From positions 1-64,000 of the forward strand of contig WXFH01000036.1 in assembly GCA_009881125.1 (NCBI GenBank): a stretch of 64,000 bases of DNA, written 5' to 3'. Below are positions 8,634 through 17,056 of the stretch, in pieces. The stretch's first letter is position 1. Each line of letters opens with the position of its first letter. The notes beneath the pieces were generated by a model. The model saw nothing but the letters and a program-made list of their open reading frames with translations, had not been told where the DNA came from and did not search any database. Origin of the DNA: Acidaminobacter sp. Its GTDB lineage: Bacteria; Bacillota_A; Clostridia; Peptostreptococcales; Acidaminobacteraceae. Made by a program: the position numbers and the translations under genes.

Positions 8634-8703
8634 AGGCAGACTCAAGCTGCGCTTTTATAGACAAAGTGAACTTGACATTAATGATGGGCAAAGTGGTGGT
8701 TAA

Positions 8704-9927
8704 ATGGAACGCTGGAAAATAAATCTCTACGCATTATGGCTGACGCAAGTGCTGTCATTGACAAGTTTTGGCCTTGGTATGCCGTTTCTCCCATTTTACA
8801 TCCAGGAGATTACACCTATGAGTCCGGAGACAGTGAAGTGGTACACAGGGCTTCTCAATGCGCTCCCAGCCTTGACAATGGCCGTGATGTCGCCCATTTG
8901 GGGCATGGTTTCTGATCGATATGGCAGAAAGATGATGCTTCTGAGAGCTATGGGCGGAGGCGTCATGATCATAGGTTTGATCGGCATGGTCACAGCAATG
9001 TGGCAAATTGTTGTGTTAAGAGGGCTTCAAGGGATTTTCACAGGGACCGTCACTGCAGCGCTGGCATTTGTGGCGAGCAATACACCAACGAAAAATCTTT
9101 CTTACGCAATAGGTTTTTTGTCGTCCTCAACATTTCTGGGCTATGCCATAGGTCCAATTATTGGTGGGGTGGTAGCGGAGTGGTTTGGATACAGAGTCAG
9201 TTTTTTTGTGGGTGCCGGTCTCATGCTGGTCGCCTTTTTGATGGTCTTGTTTATTATCAATGAAGATCCAAACAGTTATGGGCGGGTCAGAGAAAAGCAA
9301 AAGGCGGACTTGCCTTGGTACAAGATTTTTACGCCAGTGATCATGGTGCTGCTGGTTGTTCTTTTGATCAATCGCGTTACGCGAACGGTCTTTACACCTT
9401 ATATACCAATCTATGTTTCAGAGGTTATACCAGCCGGGAAAAGCCCTGCGCAATGGACAGGTTATATTAACGGATTAGCCGGATTTTCCACTGCAATGGC
9501 TGCGATTATCATCAGCAGAATAGCCGACCGCTATGACAAGCGACGTCTGATGTTTGTTTTGGCGGCCATCACTTTAGGACTATCCTTTTTAGTGCTGAGG
9601 ACGAGTTCGATTATGTCGTTCACTCTGTTATATGGGGTAATGTTTTTTACCCTTGGGGGAATAGAACCCATAGCTATGTCCATGACAGCTGAGCTGACGC
9701 CGGCAGATCGCCGGGGAACCTTATTTGGATTCCAGGGGCTGCTTGGGAGCATTGGCATGGTTCTGTCGCCCATGTTTGGCGCCTGGATCTCTGTGGCCTA
9801 TGGCGTACGCGCCATTTTATGGATCATTCCTGTCATGTTGATCTTCAATATTGTCATATTTATGGTCAGGGGAAATTATGCCAGACGCAGACATCATGTT
9901 GAGGAAGATCATAACCAGTCCCTCTAA
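8704..9927 (+). CDS. MFS transporter, multidrug-efflux type
   Basis: A 407-residue major facilitator protein with 12 predicted membrane segments. The loop between segments 2 and 3 carries motif A (GMVSDRYGRKMML), and GYAIGPIIGG in segment 5 resembles motif C, which marks the proton-antiporter (export) branch. The closest general type is MdtG/TetA-like drug efflux. The ATG is preceded by GTGGTGG. It is followed at 48 bp by a second, different MFS gene; the two are only distantly alike, so they are neighbours in an operon rather than a recent duplication. Substrate unknown. Confidence 0.88.
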   Translation: MERWKINLYALWLTQVLSLTSFGLGMPFLPFYIQEITPMSPETVKWYTGLLNALPALTMAVMSPIWGMVSDRYGRKMMLLRAMGGGVMIIGLIGMVTAMWQIVVLRGLQGIFTGTVTAALAFVASNTPTKNLSYAIGFLSSSTFLGYAIGPIIGGVVAEWFGYRVSFFVGAGLMLVAFLMVLFIINEDPNSYGRVREKQKADLPWYKIFTPVIMVLLVVLLINRVTRTVFTPYIPIYVSEVIPAGKSPAQWTGYINGLAGFSTAMAAIIISRIADRYDKRRLMFVLAAITLGLSFLVLRTSSIMSFTLLYGVMFFTLGGIEPIAMSMTAELTPADRRGTLFGFQGLLGSIGMVLSPMFGAWISVAYGVRAILWIIPVMLIFNIVIFMVRGNYARRRHHVEEDHNQSL

Positions 9928-9975
9928 AGTGAACTGTTTCAAGACTGAATTAGGTTGGGGAAGTGAATTTTAAAA

Positions 9976-11250
9976 ATGCTGCGACGCTTTTTAATTCCAT
10001 ACCGTGGCTTGCCACGGGAAATTTACGTTATTTTTTTCTCGCGGATGATCAACGCGGCGGGGCTATTTATTTTTCCGCTGTTTACGCTGATCCTGACCAG
10101 CAAGATTGGTCTTTCAGCCTCTGATGCAGGAATTTGGCTGACACTTATGGGCGTTGTCATTGTACCGGCCAATTTGCTAGGCGGCAAACTGACTGACTGG
10201 GTGGGAAGAAAGCCTATGATCCTTCTCGGGCAGTCAATTGGCGGGATTCTTTTTATGATCTGTGGTTTTTTGGAACCGGGAATGACACAGATTTATATGA
10301 TTTTGAGCGCCTGCTTTTTCTTTGGACTTTCCGATCCGGCAAACTTATCCATAATTGCTGATTTGACGACCAAAGATCAGCGTGAAGCGGCCTATGCGTT
10401 GTCTTATATGGGATTTAATCTTGGATTTGCAATTGGACCGACAATTGGAGGCCTTCTTTTTAATCGCTTCTACGCATGGATTTTTTGGGGTGATGCACTG
10501 ACGTTATTTGTTTCAGTGGCGCTGGTGCAGTTTTTTATCAGGGAGACTTATCAAAAGAATAAGATTGTTTCAGGTCACAGAAGCCTGCCGCAGGCGGACG
10601 AAAAGATGGAAGAACCTGGTCCGGATACCATGGAAGCGGCGGTGAGCGGCTCTGTTCTAAAAGTACTGACAGAGCGTCCAATTTTGCTGGTGTTTTCATT
10701 GATTTTATTATTTTACAATTTTTCCTACGCTCAGTGGCATTATCTGCTGCCCATTCAACTGGAGGACCTTTTTCCAATGAAAGGAGCATCAACTTTTGGA
10801 CTTTTGGCAAGTCTGAACGGACTTGTAGTTCTGATTTGCACACCACTTTTGACGTCAGGCCTTAGTCGGTACCCGGCGCTGCGGCGGGTCGCGCTTGGCG
10901 GCATGTTCTATCTGGTCGGCTTTGGCACCTTTGCCTTTGCTGACAGCCGGTTCCTGTTTGCACTGGGCTGTATCATCTTCACACTGGGGGAAATCACGAT
11001 TACCATCAGCTATATGCCATACGTGGCAAACCGAACGCCAGTGAGTCACAGGGGCAGAATGAACGCTGTACTGCCGCTGCTTATGGGTGTTGGATACACT
11101 GCGGGACCGGTCGTCATGAGCCGCGGATTGTTGGTTTTCGCGCCCCAGACAGGCTGGCTGATGATTTCAGGGGTGTTGACAATGGCTGTTGCGTGTATGA
11201 TCGTACTAGATCGTTACGATTCCAGGGTGGGTGTGCGTGACGTGGCATGA
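9976..11250 (+). CDS. MFS transporter
   Basis: A second major facilitator protein, 424 residues and about 12 membrane segments, with motif A (GGKLTDWVGRKPMIL) and a motif-C-like NLGFAIGPTIGG. A long charged central loop (about 195-225, rich in Glu, Asp and Lys) separates the two six-helix halves. The ATG chosen has GGGGA about 12 bases upstream, a long spacing, so the start is less certain than the rest. It ends at a strong bidirectional terminator. Substrate unknown; probably an exporter. Confidence 0.87.
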   Translation: MLRRFLIPYRGLPREIYVIFFSRMINAAGLFIFPLFTLILTSKIGLSASDAGIWLTLMGVVIVPANLLGGKLTDWVGRKPMILLGQSIGGILFMICGFLEPGMTQIYMILSACFFFGLSDPANLSIIADLTTKDQREAAYALSYMGFNLGFAIGPTIGGLLFNRFYAWIFWGDALTLFVSVALVQFFIRETYQKNKIVSGHRSLPQADEKMEEPGPDTMEAAVSGSVLKVLTERPILLVFSLILLFYNFSYAQWHYLLPIQLEDLFPMKGASTFGLLASLNGLVVLICTPLLTSGLSRYPALRRVALGGMFYLVGFGTFAFADSRFLFALGCIIFTLGEITITISYMPYVANRTPVSHRGRMNAVLPLLMGVGYTAGPVVMSRGLLVFAPQTGWLMISGVLTMAVACMIVLDRYDSRVGVRDVA

Positions 11251-11261
11251 AATCAAAAAAA

Positions 11262-11308
11262 GGTTTGATGACTGCAGCGAAAGAAATAAATGCTGCGGAC
11301 ATCAAACC
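11262..11308. terminator. bidirectional terminator between MFS and ABC operons
   Basis: GGTTTGATG, a second short arm (CTGCAGC/GCTGC) and CATCAAACC build a long stem. T-runs follow on both strands (TTATTTTTG on plus, TTTTTTT on minus), so it can serve the convergent MFS and ABC transporter transcripts. Confidence 0.85.
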
Positions 11309-11362
11309 CTTATTTTTGTATCCAACAATGTTTGAAATGATAACGTTAGCAGGGGAGATTTG

Positions 11363-12676
11363 CTATTCCTCACCCAGCTGCTTACGCTTGGCTTGAATCT
11401 GCGTCTTCCACGCGTGAAGTCCCAGTGACAGGCCTATGACACCGTATGCGACGAAAACCCTGAAATATTCCCCGATTTGAGCGTTTCCAAAGAGATTCTT
11501 GCCCGCAAAAGGGGAGATGATAAACATCAGGTGAAACAGCGTCGTTCCTAAAATTGCTTGGCCGATGGTTGCTTTATTGACCGATGCGCCGCCAATCAGA
11601 ATCGATGCAACGGCAAACATGCCAACCTGTTCGTGGGAGCCATAGGTATTGAGGGTACCGATATTTTGAAGGAAAATCAGCTGTCCCCAGGCTGCAAGTA
11701 CCGTGGAGATCATAATAGAAATAATCCTAACTCTGTCGACGTTGATGCCCGAAACCTTGGCAACGTGCATGTCTTGACCAACGGTTCGAAAATCCTGACC
11801 TAGTTTGGTTCGAACAATAAACAGGTTAAAGGCACAGAGCATAAGAATGGAGAAGATGGTCGCCACCGGAAACTTGATCATAGCCACAAGGCTTTTTGAA
11901 TTTAAAACGACGACCGAGAAAACAATGCCTGTCAATGAAAGGACAGTGTACATCAGATACTTAGGCAGCCTGACACGCTCGATCTCATCTTTCCTGACGC
12001 GGAAGACCTTAAATAGGCTGAAAACAGCAGTGATTACTGAGAAGCCTGCAAGGGCAGGGAAGAATCGTGTCTTGTAAATGCCGTCAAGGGCGTAGAGAAT
12101 ACCGTCTTTGAGGTCGATTGTATTCTTTATGCCGACGCCGCCGGAAAGCACTAAAACCGGATTGTCCATTGGGATGAGGGTACCGATCAGGAACAGGAAG
12201 AGAAATTGATAGAGACCCATAGCGAAAAATCCCAAGATCATTGACGTGATCATTTCCTGGCCCTTTGTCTTGTTAAGGATTTTGCCTGTTAACCAGCCGA
12301 AGAGCAGTGCGAAGGGTACGCTGATCAGCGCGGCCAATAGAAACCCTTTCATCCCGGTAATCTGCCAGTGTGTGACTGCGATCAGCGCAATCTGGCCCGC
12401 CATAGCACCTATGACGATACCAAAATTGAGGCCCATCCCTGCCAGTACCGGAATAATCAGAGATAATACAAGGAATGAGTTTCTTGCAATCCGGAGCACC
12501 AACTCGTTCATGACAAACGCAGCCGGTTGCTTAGCCAGAATCAGTCCAAAAAAGCAAATAACCACAAATATGATGGTGACAATATTGTCAAAGGCGATCT
12601 GCTTGAGGTTCAAGGTTGGCTTCCTGATAACCGAGGTTTTCACATCTTCTAAAAGTGGCTTATTCTGATCCGTCAT
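11363..12676 (-). CDS. ABC transporter permease (BPD_transp_2 type)
   Basis: A 437-residue membrane protein of the branched-chain amino-acid/sugar/nucleoside permease class, with about 10 hydrophobic segments. Conserved pieces are GMGLNFGIVIGAMAGQ near 80 and VDRVRIISIMISTVLAAWGQ near 310, followed by ILIGGASVNKAT. The start is the ATG at 12676 because GGAGGTGA ends nine bases upstream; a GTG nine bases earlier overlaps that ribosome site. It is the last gene of the importer operon, one base after the stop of the paired permease. Confidence 0.87.
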   Translation of the reverse strand: MTDQNKPLLEDVKTSVIRKPTLNLKQIAFDNIVTIIFVVICFFGLILAKQPAAFVMNELVLRIARNSFLVLSLIIPVLAGMGLNFGIVIGAMAGQIALIAVTHWQITGMKGFLLAALISVPFALLFGWLTGKILNKTKGQEMITSMILGFFAMGLYQFLFLFLIGTLIPMDNPVLVLSGGVGIKNTIDLKDGILYALDGIYKTRFFPALAGFSVITAVFSLFKVFRVRKDEIERVRLPKYLMYTVLSLTGIVFSVVVLNSKSLVAMIKFPVATIFSILMLCAFNLFIVRTKLGQDFRTVGQDMHVAKVSGINVDRVRIISIMISTVLAAWGQLIFLQNIGTLNTYGSHEQVGMFAVASILIGGASVNKATIGQAILGTTLFHLMFIISPFAGKNLFGNAQIGEYFRVFVAYGVIGLSLGLHAWKTQIQAKRKQLGEE

Positions 12677-12677
12677 G

Positions 12678-13721
12678 CTAATCACCTCCGTTTGAGACTT
12701 TTGTCAAGGAATAGAGAATGATGCCATTCTGAACTATAATTCTGGCAATCTCTGACAAGTTGCCCTCTGTGACAATTTTATTCGCAACAGGGAGGGAAAC
12801 GGTCAGCAGCCCTTGGAAGAGAAAGGTACCGATGATGACATGCATTAAAGTGGCCTTGTGTGAAGATGCTCCTCCTATCAGAATCGCAGCGACTGCTGCA
12901 AAGCCCATCATCATAGGCGCTTGATAAAGCTGGAAGAAACCATAACTCTGGGAATAGACTATTATGCCCACGGCCCCGAGAATGGTTGAAAGCATGGTGC
13001 CAATAATTCTTGCGCGATCGACTTGAATGCCGGTCGCAGCCGCGAATTTTGGATTAATGCCTGCAGCACTCATCATAACACCCGTCCGGGTTCTCAGGAA
13101 TAAAAACATCAATAGGCACATAGCCAGGAAAAACAGGAGCAGCCCTGTTGGAACCATAACACCAAAAATTTTGAAATCCAGAAAGTTATTCAACAACTTG
13201 TCGTATTTTCCAGTCAGTGTGATGGTCGTTCTGAGTCCGTCACCGATAGGCCATTTGATTTCAGGGCTATGGAACGGCAGCAGAAGCCAGGCAATGTTCA
13301 TAAGCGATACTGCAGAGAATCCTACATAGGTAGCGACTAACATTTCTGATCCTTTAACGCGATTGAGCATCAGACCGTATAAGTATCCTATGACGGCAGC
13401 AATGGGAAGGGAGACCAGAATTGCTATTATAAAACCATTGATCCCAATGAGGTTCATCTCAATGCTGACCAATCCGCCCAGCAGTCCGCAGACTATGCCG
13501 AGAGGCAGCCCGAAATTGAGGCCTATGCCGCTATGTATTCCTGGGACCATGGCGAGTACGAGTACGCCGTTCATTCCGGTTCTGACTAAAGTATCCGATA
13601 CCAGCGAATTAAGCGGAAGCTTGAGGAAGTAGGCTGATACCAATAGGGCCAGAAAGAATGATAAAATGATCAAACGGGGAAGTCCAAACTGATGGATAAA
13701 TCTTTGAAACCGCTCTTTCAT
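12678..13721 (-). CDS. ABC transporter permease (BPD_transp_2 type)
   Basis: A 347-residue permease paralogous to the downstream one. It shares the GIGLNFGLPLGIVCG segment, the VDRARIIGTMLSTILGAVG segment and ILIGGASSHKAT. Such unequal permease pairs form the heterodimeric channel of RbsC/NupPQ-like importers. The start overlaps the ATPase gene by 4 bp (ATGA), showing translational coupling. Confidence 0.87.
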   Translation of the reverse strand: MKERFQRFIHQFGLPRLIILSFFLALLVSAYFLKLPLNSLVSDTLVRTGMNGVLVLAMVPGIHSGIGLNFGLPLGIVCGLLGGLVSIEMNLIGINGFIIAILVSLPIAAVIGYLYGLMLNRVKGSEMLVATYVGFSAVSLMNIAWLLLPFHSPEIKWPIGDGLRTTITLTGKYDKLLNNFLDFKIFGVMVPTGLLLFFLAMCLLMFLFLRTRTGVMMSAAGINPKFAAATGIQVDRARIIGTMLSTILGAVGIIVYSQSYGFFQLYQAPMMMGFAAVAAILIGGASSHKATLMHVIIGTFLFQGLLTVSLPVANKIVTEGNLSEIARIIVQNGIILYSLTKVSNGGD

Positions 13722-15325
13722 CTTATAGCTTCCCCCTTTTCAATGACTTTGCCATAATCACCGGACATCATCAGGCCAAAATTCGCATCGCTGTCATTTG
13801 GCGCGAGGACACCTTCAATTTTTCCTTCCGTTACAATAGCAATTCGATCGCAGATCGATCTAAGCTCAGCCAGCTCGCTGGAAGTCATAACAATAGTCAT
13901 TCCGTGGTCGCGGTTCAACTTGATCAAAGTATCCAGCACCAATTTTTTGGCGCCTATATCGATCCCTCTGGTCGGTTCGGAAACAAAAAGAATTTCGGGA
14001 TTTAAGGTCAGGGCCCGAGCAATGCAAACTTTTTGCTGGTTGCCGCCGCTCAGTCTTCTGGATGGTTGTTCCGGTCCGGTACAACGAATATCAAGATCCT
14101 TAATCATTCGGTTGGCGTGGTCTCGGATTTCGCCGGTATTTTTTTGTGTGACCGGCCCGTATTTTTTTATGTACCGTTTGTGAATATGCATGGAAGAGAT
14201 GACAATATTGTCTTCGATTGAGCTGTCAAGCAGCAATCCTACGCCGCGACGGTCCTCTGAAACGAATGCGATCCCCTTCTTTAAAATTACTTCAGGCTGA
14301 CTGGAGGGGAGAGCTTCACCTTTAAAAAGAACTGTTCCGGTTGAAGGATATAGGCCCATAATACCATTGGCTATGCCAATTTTTCCTTGTCCGGCCAGTC
14401 CCCCAAGACCAAGAATTTCACCTTTGTGGACTTCCAAGCTGACGCCTTTGACTTGTTCGCCTGGCATTTGAACTTTGAAGTCTTTAATTTCCATCAAAAT
14501 CTCAGGCGTTTTGGTAACGTCTCGATTCTCAGAGTGCATAGCCTCGATTTCGCGACCTACCATCATGGCAGCAATTTCCATAACGTTGGTGTGCGCTGCT
14601 TCTAGTGCTGCAACCTGTTCGCCGTCTCGGAGAATGGTGATGTCTCTGGCTATGGCCATAACTTCCTCCAGGCGGTGGGTAATGAACAGGATGGCAATAC
14701 CTGCCTCGCAAATTCGCCTCATTGCTGCCAGAAGCGTATCCGCTTCACTTTCAGTCAAGACTGCAGTTGGCTCATCGAAAACCAGGAGTCTAACATTTTT
14801 CTTGTCAATTTCACGGGCAATTTCAATGAACTGCATGTAGCCTACCGGCATGCCGGAAACACCCTGACGTTCGTTAATGTCGACGCCGAGAGTATCGATA
14901 GCTTGACGGGCATCCGCGTTCATGGCTTTTCTGTCTAAGGTTTTCATGGATTTTCCAAACAAAGCGCTGACGACATTGCTTTTTAGAATTTCTCTGTTGA
15001 GTTTGATATTCTCAGTGACAGTAAATCCGGGAATGAGCATGAATTCCTGGTGGACCATGCCTATACCGTGTTCCATGGCATCTTTTGGTGACTTGATCTG
15101 AACTTCTTTGCCATCGATCATAATCTTGCCGCCATACCCACCTGTACTATGTATGACTGGCATACCGAAAAGGATGTTCATAAGAGTTGATTTGCCGGCG
15201 CCATTTTCACCGAGCAGGGCGTGAACCTCACCTGCGCGGGCATTGATCGTGACACCTTTTAGCACTTTGTTGCCGAAGTAGTCTTTTTGAATATCTTGCA
15301 TCGAAAGGACATATGGTTCGCTCAA
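13718..15325 (-). CDS. ABC transporter ATP-binding protein, tandem-domain type
   Basis: A 535-residue protein with two ABC domains, as in RbsA/NupO-like ATPases. Domain 1 has Walker A GENGAGKST at 39-47 and Walker B LLVFDEPTAVL near 182, but a degenerate signature. Domain 2 has a degenerate Walker A (GLAGQGK) with an intact LSGGNQQK signature and Walker B ILFVSEPTRGID. This split of intact and degenerate sites is normal for the family. It energises the two downstream permeases. It follows the lipoprotein gene across a 164-bp gap holding a hairpin. Confidence 0.92.
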   Translation of the reverse strand: MSEPYVLSMQDIQKDYFGNKVLKGVTINARAGEVHALLGENGAGKSTLMNILFGMPVIHSTGGYGGKIMIDGKEVQIKSPKDAMEHGIGMVHQEFMLIPGFTVTENIKLNREILKSNVVSALFGKSMKTLDRKAMNADARQAIDTLGVDINERQGVSGMPVGYMQFIEIAREIDKKNVRLLVFDEPTAVLTESEADTLLAAMRRICEAGIAILFITHRLEEVMAIARDITILRDGEQVAALEAAHTNVMEIAAMMVGREIEAMHSENRDVTKTPEILMEIKDFKVQMPGEQVKGVSLEVHKGEILGLGGLAGQGKIGIANGIMGLYPSTGTVLFKGEALPSSQPEVILKKGIAFVSEDRRGVGLLLDSSIEDNIVISSMHIHKRYIKKYGPVTQKNTGEIRDHANRMIKDLDIRCTGPEQPSRRLSGGNQQKVCIARALTLNPEILFVSEPTRGIDIGAKKLVLDTLIKLNRDHGMTIVMTSSELAELRSICDRIAIVTEGKIEGVLAPNDSDANFGLMMSGDYGKVIEKGEAIR

Positions 15326-15413
15326 GCTGTACCTCCCCTGATTGTGTCATTTGCATTTAGTACCCTGTAGTTTTATGATTCTGATTCGCGTATACAGACA
15401 CTTTTCATTTAAA

Positions 15414-15444
15414 ACCGGAGGCGCCTTTTAGTGGCAGCCTCCGG
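15414..15444 (-). terminator. attenuating terminator between lipoprotein and ATPase genes
   Basis: On the minus strand ACCGGAGGC, a 13-nt loop and GCCTCCGGT form a 9-bp stem followed by TTTTAAAT. It lies inside the importer operon, after the solute-binding gene. The usual effect of such a hairpin is to yield more mRNA for the binding protein than for the membrane parts. Confidence 0.75.
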
Positions 15445-15489
15445 TGCGCTGTAGAACTTTTGCTTCATTAAGAACTTAACAGGGTTCTA

Positions 15490-16665
15490 TTAGAAGGTAA
15501 TGTAGTCGGAAAGAACCATGAAGAAGTTTTCAAAGGTATTGCCTGTACTTTCATTTGTGAAAGTATCGAGTTGAATTGGAGAACCAGCAATCTTAGTAAA
15601 GACTTCTTCTACCTTTGCTTTGTCAACTTTGTCAGTTGTTTCGCCATTGAGGTATGCAATAGCATATTCAACGCCGCCTTCAACAAACATCATGTTGACT
15701 GGGATCGGCCATGTTGAGAATTTGCCTGTACCGCCGCCTTCAGCGATTTTAGCTGTGATTTCGCCAACGAGGAAGTCTATGTCGCCTTTTTTGTCTTCAG
15801 GAATCTCGATGCCAAGAGCACCTGGATAGCCGTGGTAAGGTGATGGACAGCATTGCTGCGGATAAAGGGCGCCGCCCTCGAGGACAGCTTTGATCAAAGG
15901 CTCCTGCATAGAGCAGTTTGTGCTGAAGAATGCGGTATCAGTGCCGTATTCCTGAATCTTTCTTGGAACGTCTTCGAGAATAAACTGTTGAGCGCCTGGA
16001 ACGCCAGCGTCACCGGTAGGGTCCGGAGCAGTCGCGTCTACAAAAGTGATGCCAAGTCGCTCGCACTCAGATTTAAATATGTCTCTGCGCATAGCGAGAA
16101 GCTGATAAGACATGTGACGTGGGAAGGAATAGTGCACGAATGTCTTCGCGCCCATATTTTGAGCTTGCTCAATGATCGTATAGCCCATGCCGAGCTCGTC
16201 AGCCTGGAAGACGACGTCAGCTTTGCTGGCGATCATGTCTGGGTCTTCACCAGGTACGCCAGCGACGAAAAGAATGTCATCCCGGATTTCGCGAACTTTG
16301 TCAATGGCAGCAGAAGTGCCAGGGACAGCCTGAACGATGACGATGGCCTTGACTTCAGGATCAGAAGCCATAGAAAGAACGTTCGCGATAGTCGTTTCTG
16401 TTTCTTTCATGAAGTTGTCCGGGTAAGTTTGAAGAATAATCATATCGCCATATTTTTCTTTCATTTTCTCAGCGGCGCGATATTCTTCTTCACCTTGGGA
16501 AACTGTGCCTGTCATGATGCCGATCTTATAAGCTGGTGCTTCAGGAGTGGCTGGTGTTTCGCCACCAGCAGGTGCAGCTGGAGCAGGTTCTTCTGTAGGT
16601 CCGCAAGCGGCGAGACTGAAAATCATAACCGCAAGCATCAGCAGTGCCAATATTCTCTTTGACAT
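15490..16665 (-). CDS. DUF3798-like solute-binding lipoprotein of the ABC importer
   Basis: A 391-residue secreted lipoprotein. The signal peptide ends in the lipobox LAAC with Cys21, followed by a Pro/Ala/Glu-rich linker (22-45) and a periplasmic-binding-protein-like fold beginning KIGIMTGTVSQGEEEYRAAE. I place it in the DUF3798 family from its overall sequence; members have no established ligand. Because it leads an operon with an ABC ATPase and two permeases, it very probably captures their substrate outside the membrane. The start ATG has AAGGGGG upstream. The mature part contains an unusual cysteine cluster (QQCCPSPYHGYPG near 280) that may be part of the binding site. Confidence 0.82.
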   Translation of the reverse strand: MSKRILALLMLAVMIFSLAACGPTEEPAPAAPAGGETPATPEAPAYKIGIMTGTVSQGEEEYRAAEKMKEKYGDMIILQTYPDNFMKETETTIANVLSMASDPEVKAIVIVQAVPGTSAAIDKVREIRDDILFVAGVPGEDPDMIASKADVVFQADELGMGYTIIEQAQNMGAKTFVHYSFPRHMSYQLLAMRRDIFKSECERLGITFVDATAPDPTGDAGVPGAQQFILEDVPRKIQEYGTDTAFFSTNCSMQEPLIKAVLEGGALYPQQCCPSPYHGYPGALGIEIPEDKKGDIDFLVGEITAKIAEGGGTGKFSTWPIPVNMMFVEGGVEYAIAYLNGETTDKVDKAKVEEVFTKIAGSPIQLDTFTNESTGNTFENFFMVLSDYITF

Positions 16666-16688
16666 ATGTATCCCCCTTTTACAATCTT

Positions 16689-16707
16689 GGTCAGCAGCGC
16701 TCTGACC
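16689..16707 (-). promoter_or_regulatory. operator-like palindrome at the importer transcription start
   Basis: GGTCAG and CTGACC flank a 7-nt centre containing AGCGCT. It begins about 9 bp downstream of the -10, so it would cover the transcription start and first bases of the leader. It could be a repressor site or a 5' stabilising hairpin. Confidence 0.45.
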
Positions 16708-16715
16708 TAATAAAA

Positions 16716-16744
16716 ATTCTACATGAATTTACCAAATCCTTCAA
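16716..16744 (-). promoter_or_regulatory. promoter of the DUF3798 ABC importer operon
   Basis: On the minus strand TTGAAG, exactly 17 bp, and TAGAAT. It gives a leader of about 45 nt to the lipoprotein ATG at 16665. Confidence 0.7.
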
Positions 16745-16760
16745 TGATGCAAAAAAAATC

Positions 16761-16780
16761 AAAATGAATATATTCATTTT
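16761..16780. promoter_or_regulatory. 20-bp perfect AT palindrome upstream of the importer promoter
   Basis: AAAATGAATATATTCATTTT is a perfect palindrome about 17 bp upstream of the importer -35, a usual position for an activator site. The regulator is unknown. The remaining gap from here to 16946 is AT-rich, with no gene or other clear signal. Confidence 0.45.
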
Positions 16781-16946
16781 TAATGTATAAAATAACAGAC
16801 CGGAATTGTTTATACGTTTAAGAATTCAGAAATTTCAACGGTTTCAATCAATTTAATTGAAATCTCATTTCAAATCACTTTCATTTGTTAAGAAAACTTC
16901 ATATATCTTAAGATGCTTTTGGAGCAGAATTTAATAAAGCCGTTGA

Positions 16947-16982
16947 GCAAAAAAAGACCCCCTTAGGCTGCCAGGGGATCTT
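16947..16982 (-). terminator. intrinsic terminator of ychF
   Basis: On the minus strand AAGATCCCCT and AGGGGGTCTT form a 10-bp stem (one T-G pair) around a 9-nt loop, followed by TTTTT. It lies about 75 bp after the ychF stop. Confidence 0.85.
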
Positions 16983-17056
16983 CAGAAAATTCTATATGAA
17001 TTTGTATGTTAATCAGCACTGTATTAAAAAGGTGAGACTTAAGTCAACGTAAAGGC

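Noticed and set aside
8704..11250. Recent duplication of the two MFS genes
   Set aside because: The two proteins share only general MFS motifs and differ across most of their length, so they are neighbours rather than recent copies.
15853..16662. Long open frame on the plus strand opposite the DUF3798 lipoprotein gene (269 codons)
   Set aside because: It lies fully antisense to a gene with signal peptide and lipobox, has no ribosome site and reads as a low-complexity translation without family features.
16761..16780. ArgR/AhrC box reading of the AT palindrome
   Set aside because: An ARG box needs four A/T bases between TGAAT and ATTCA; here there are only two.
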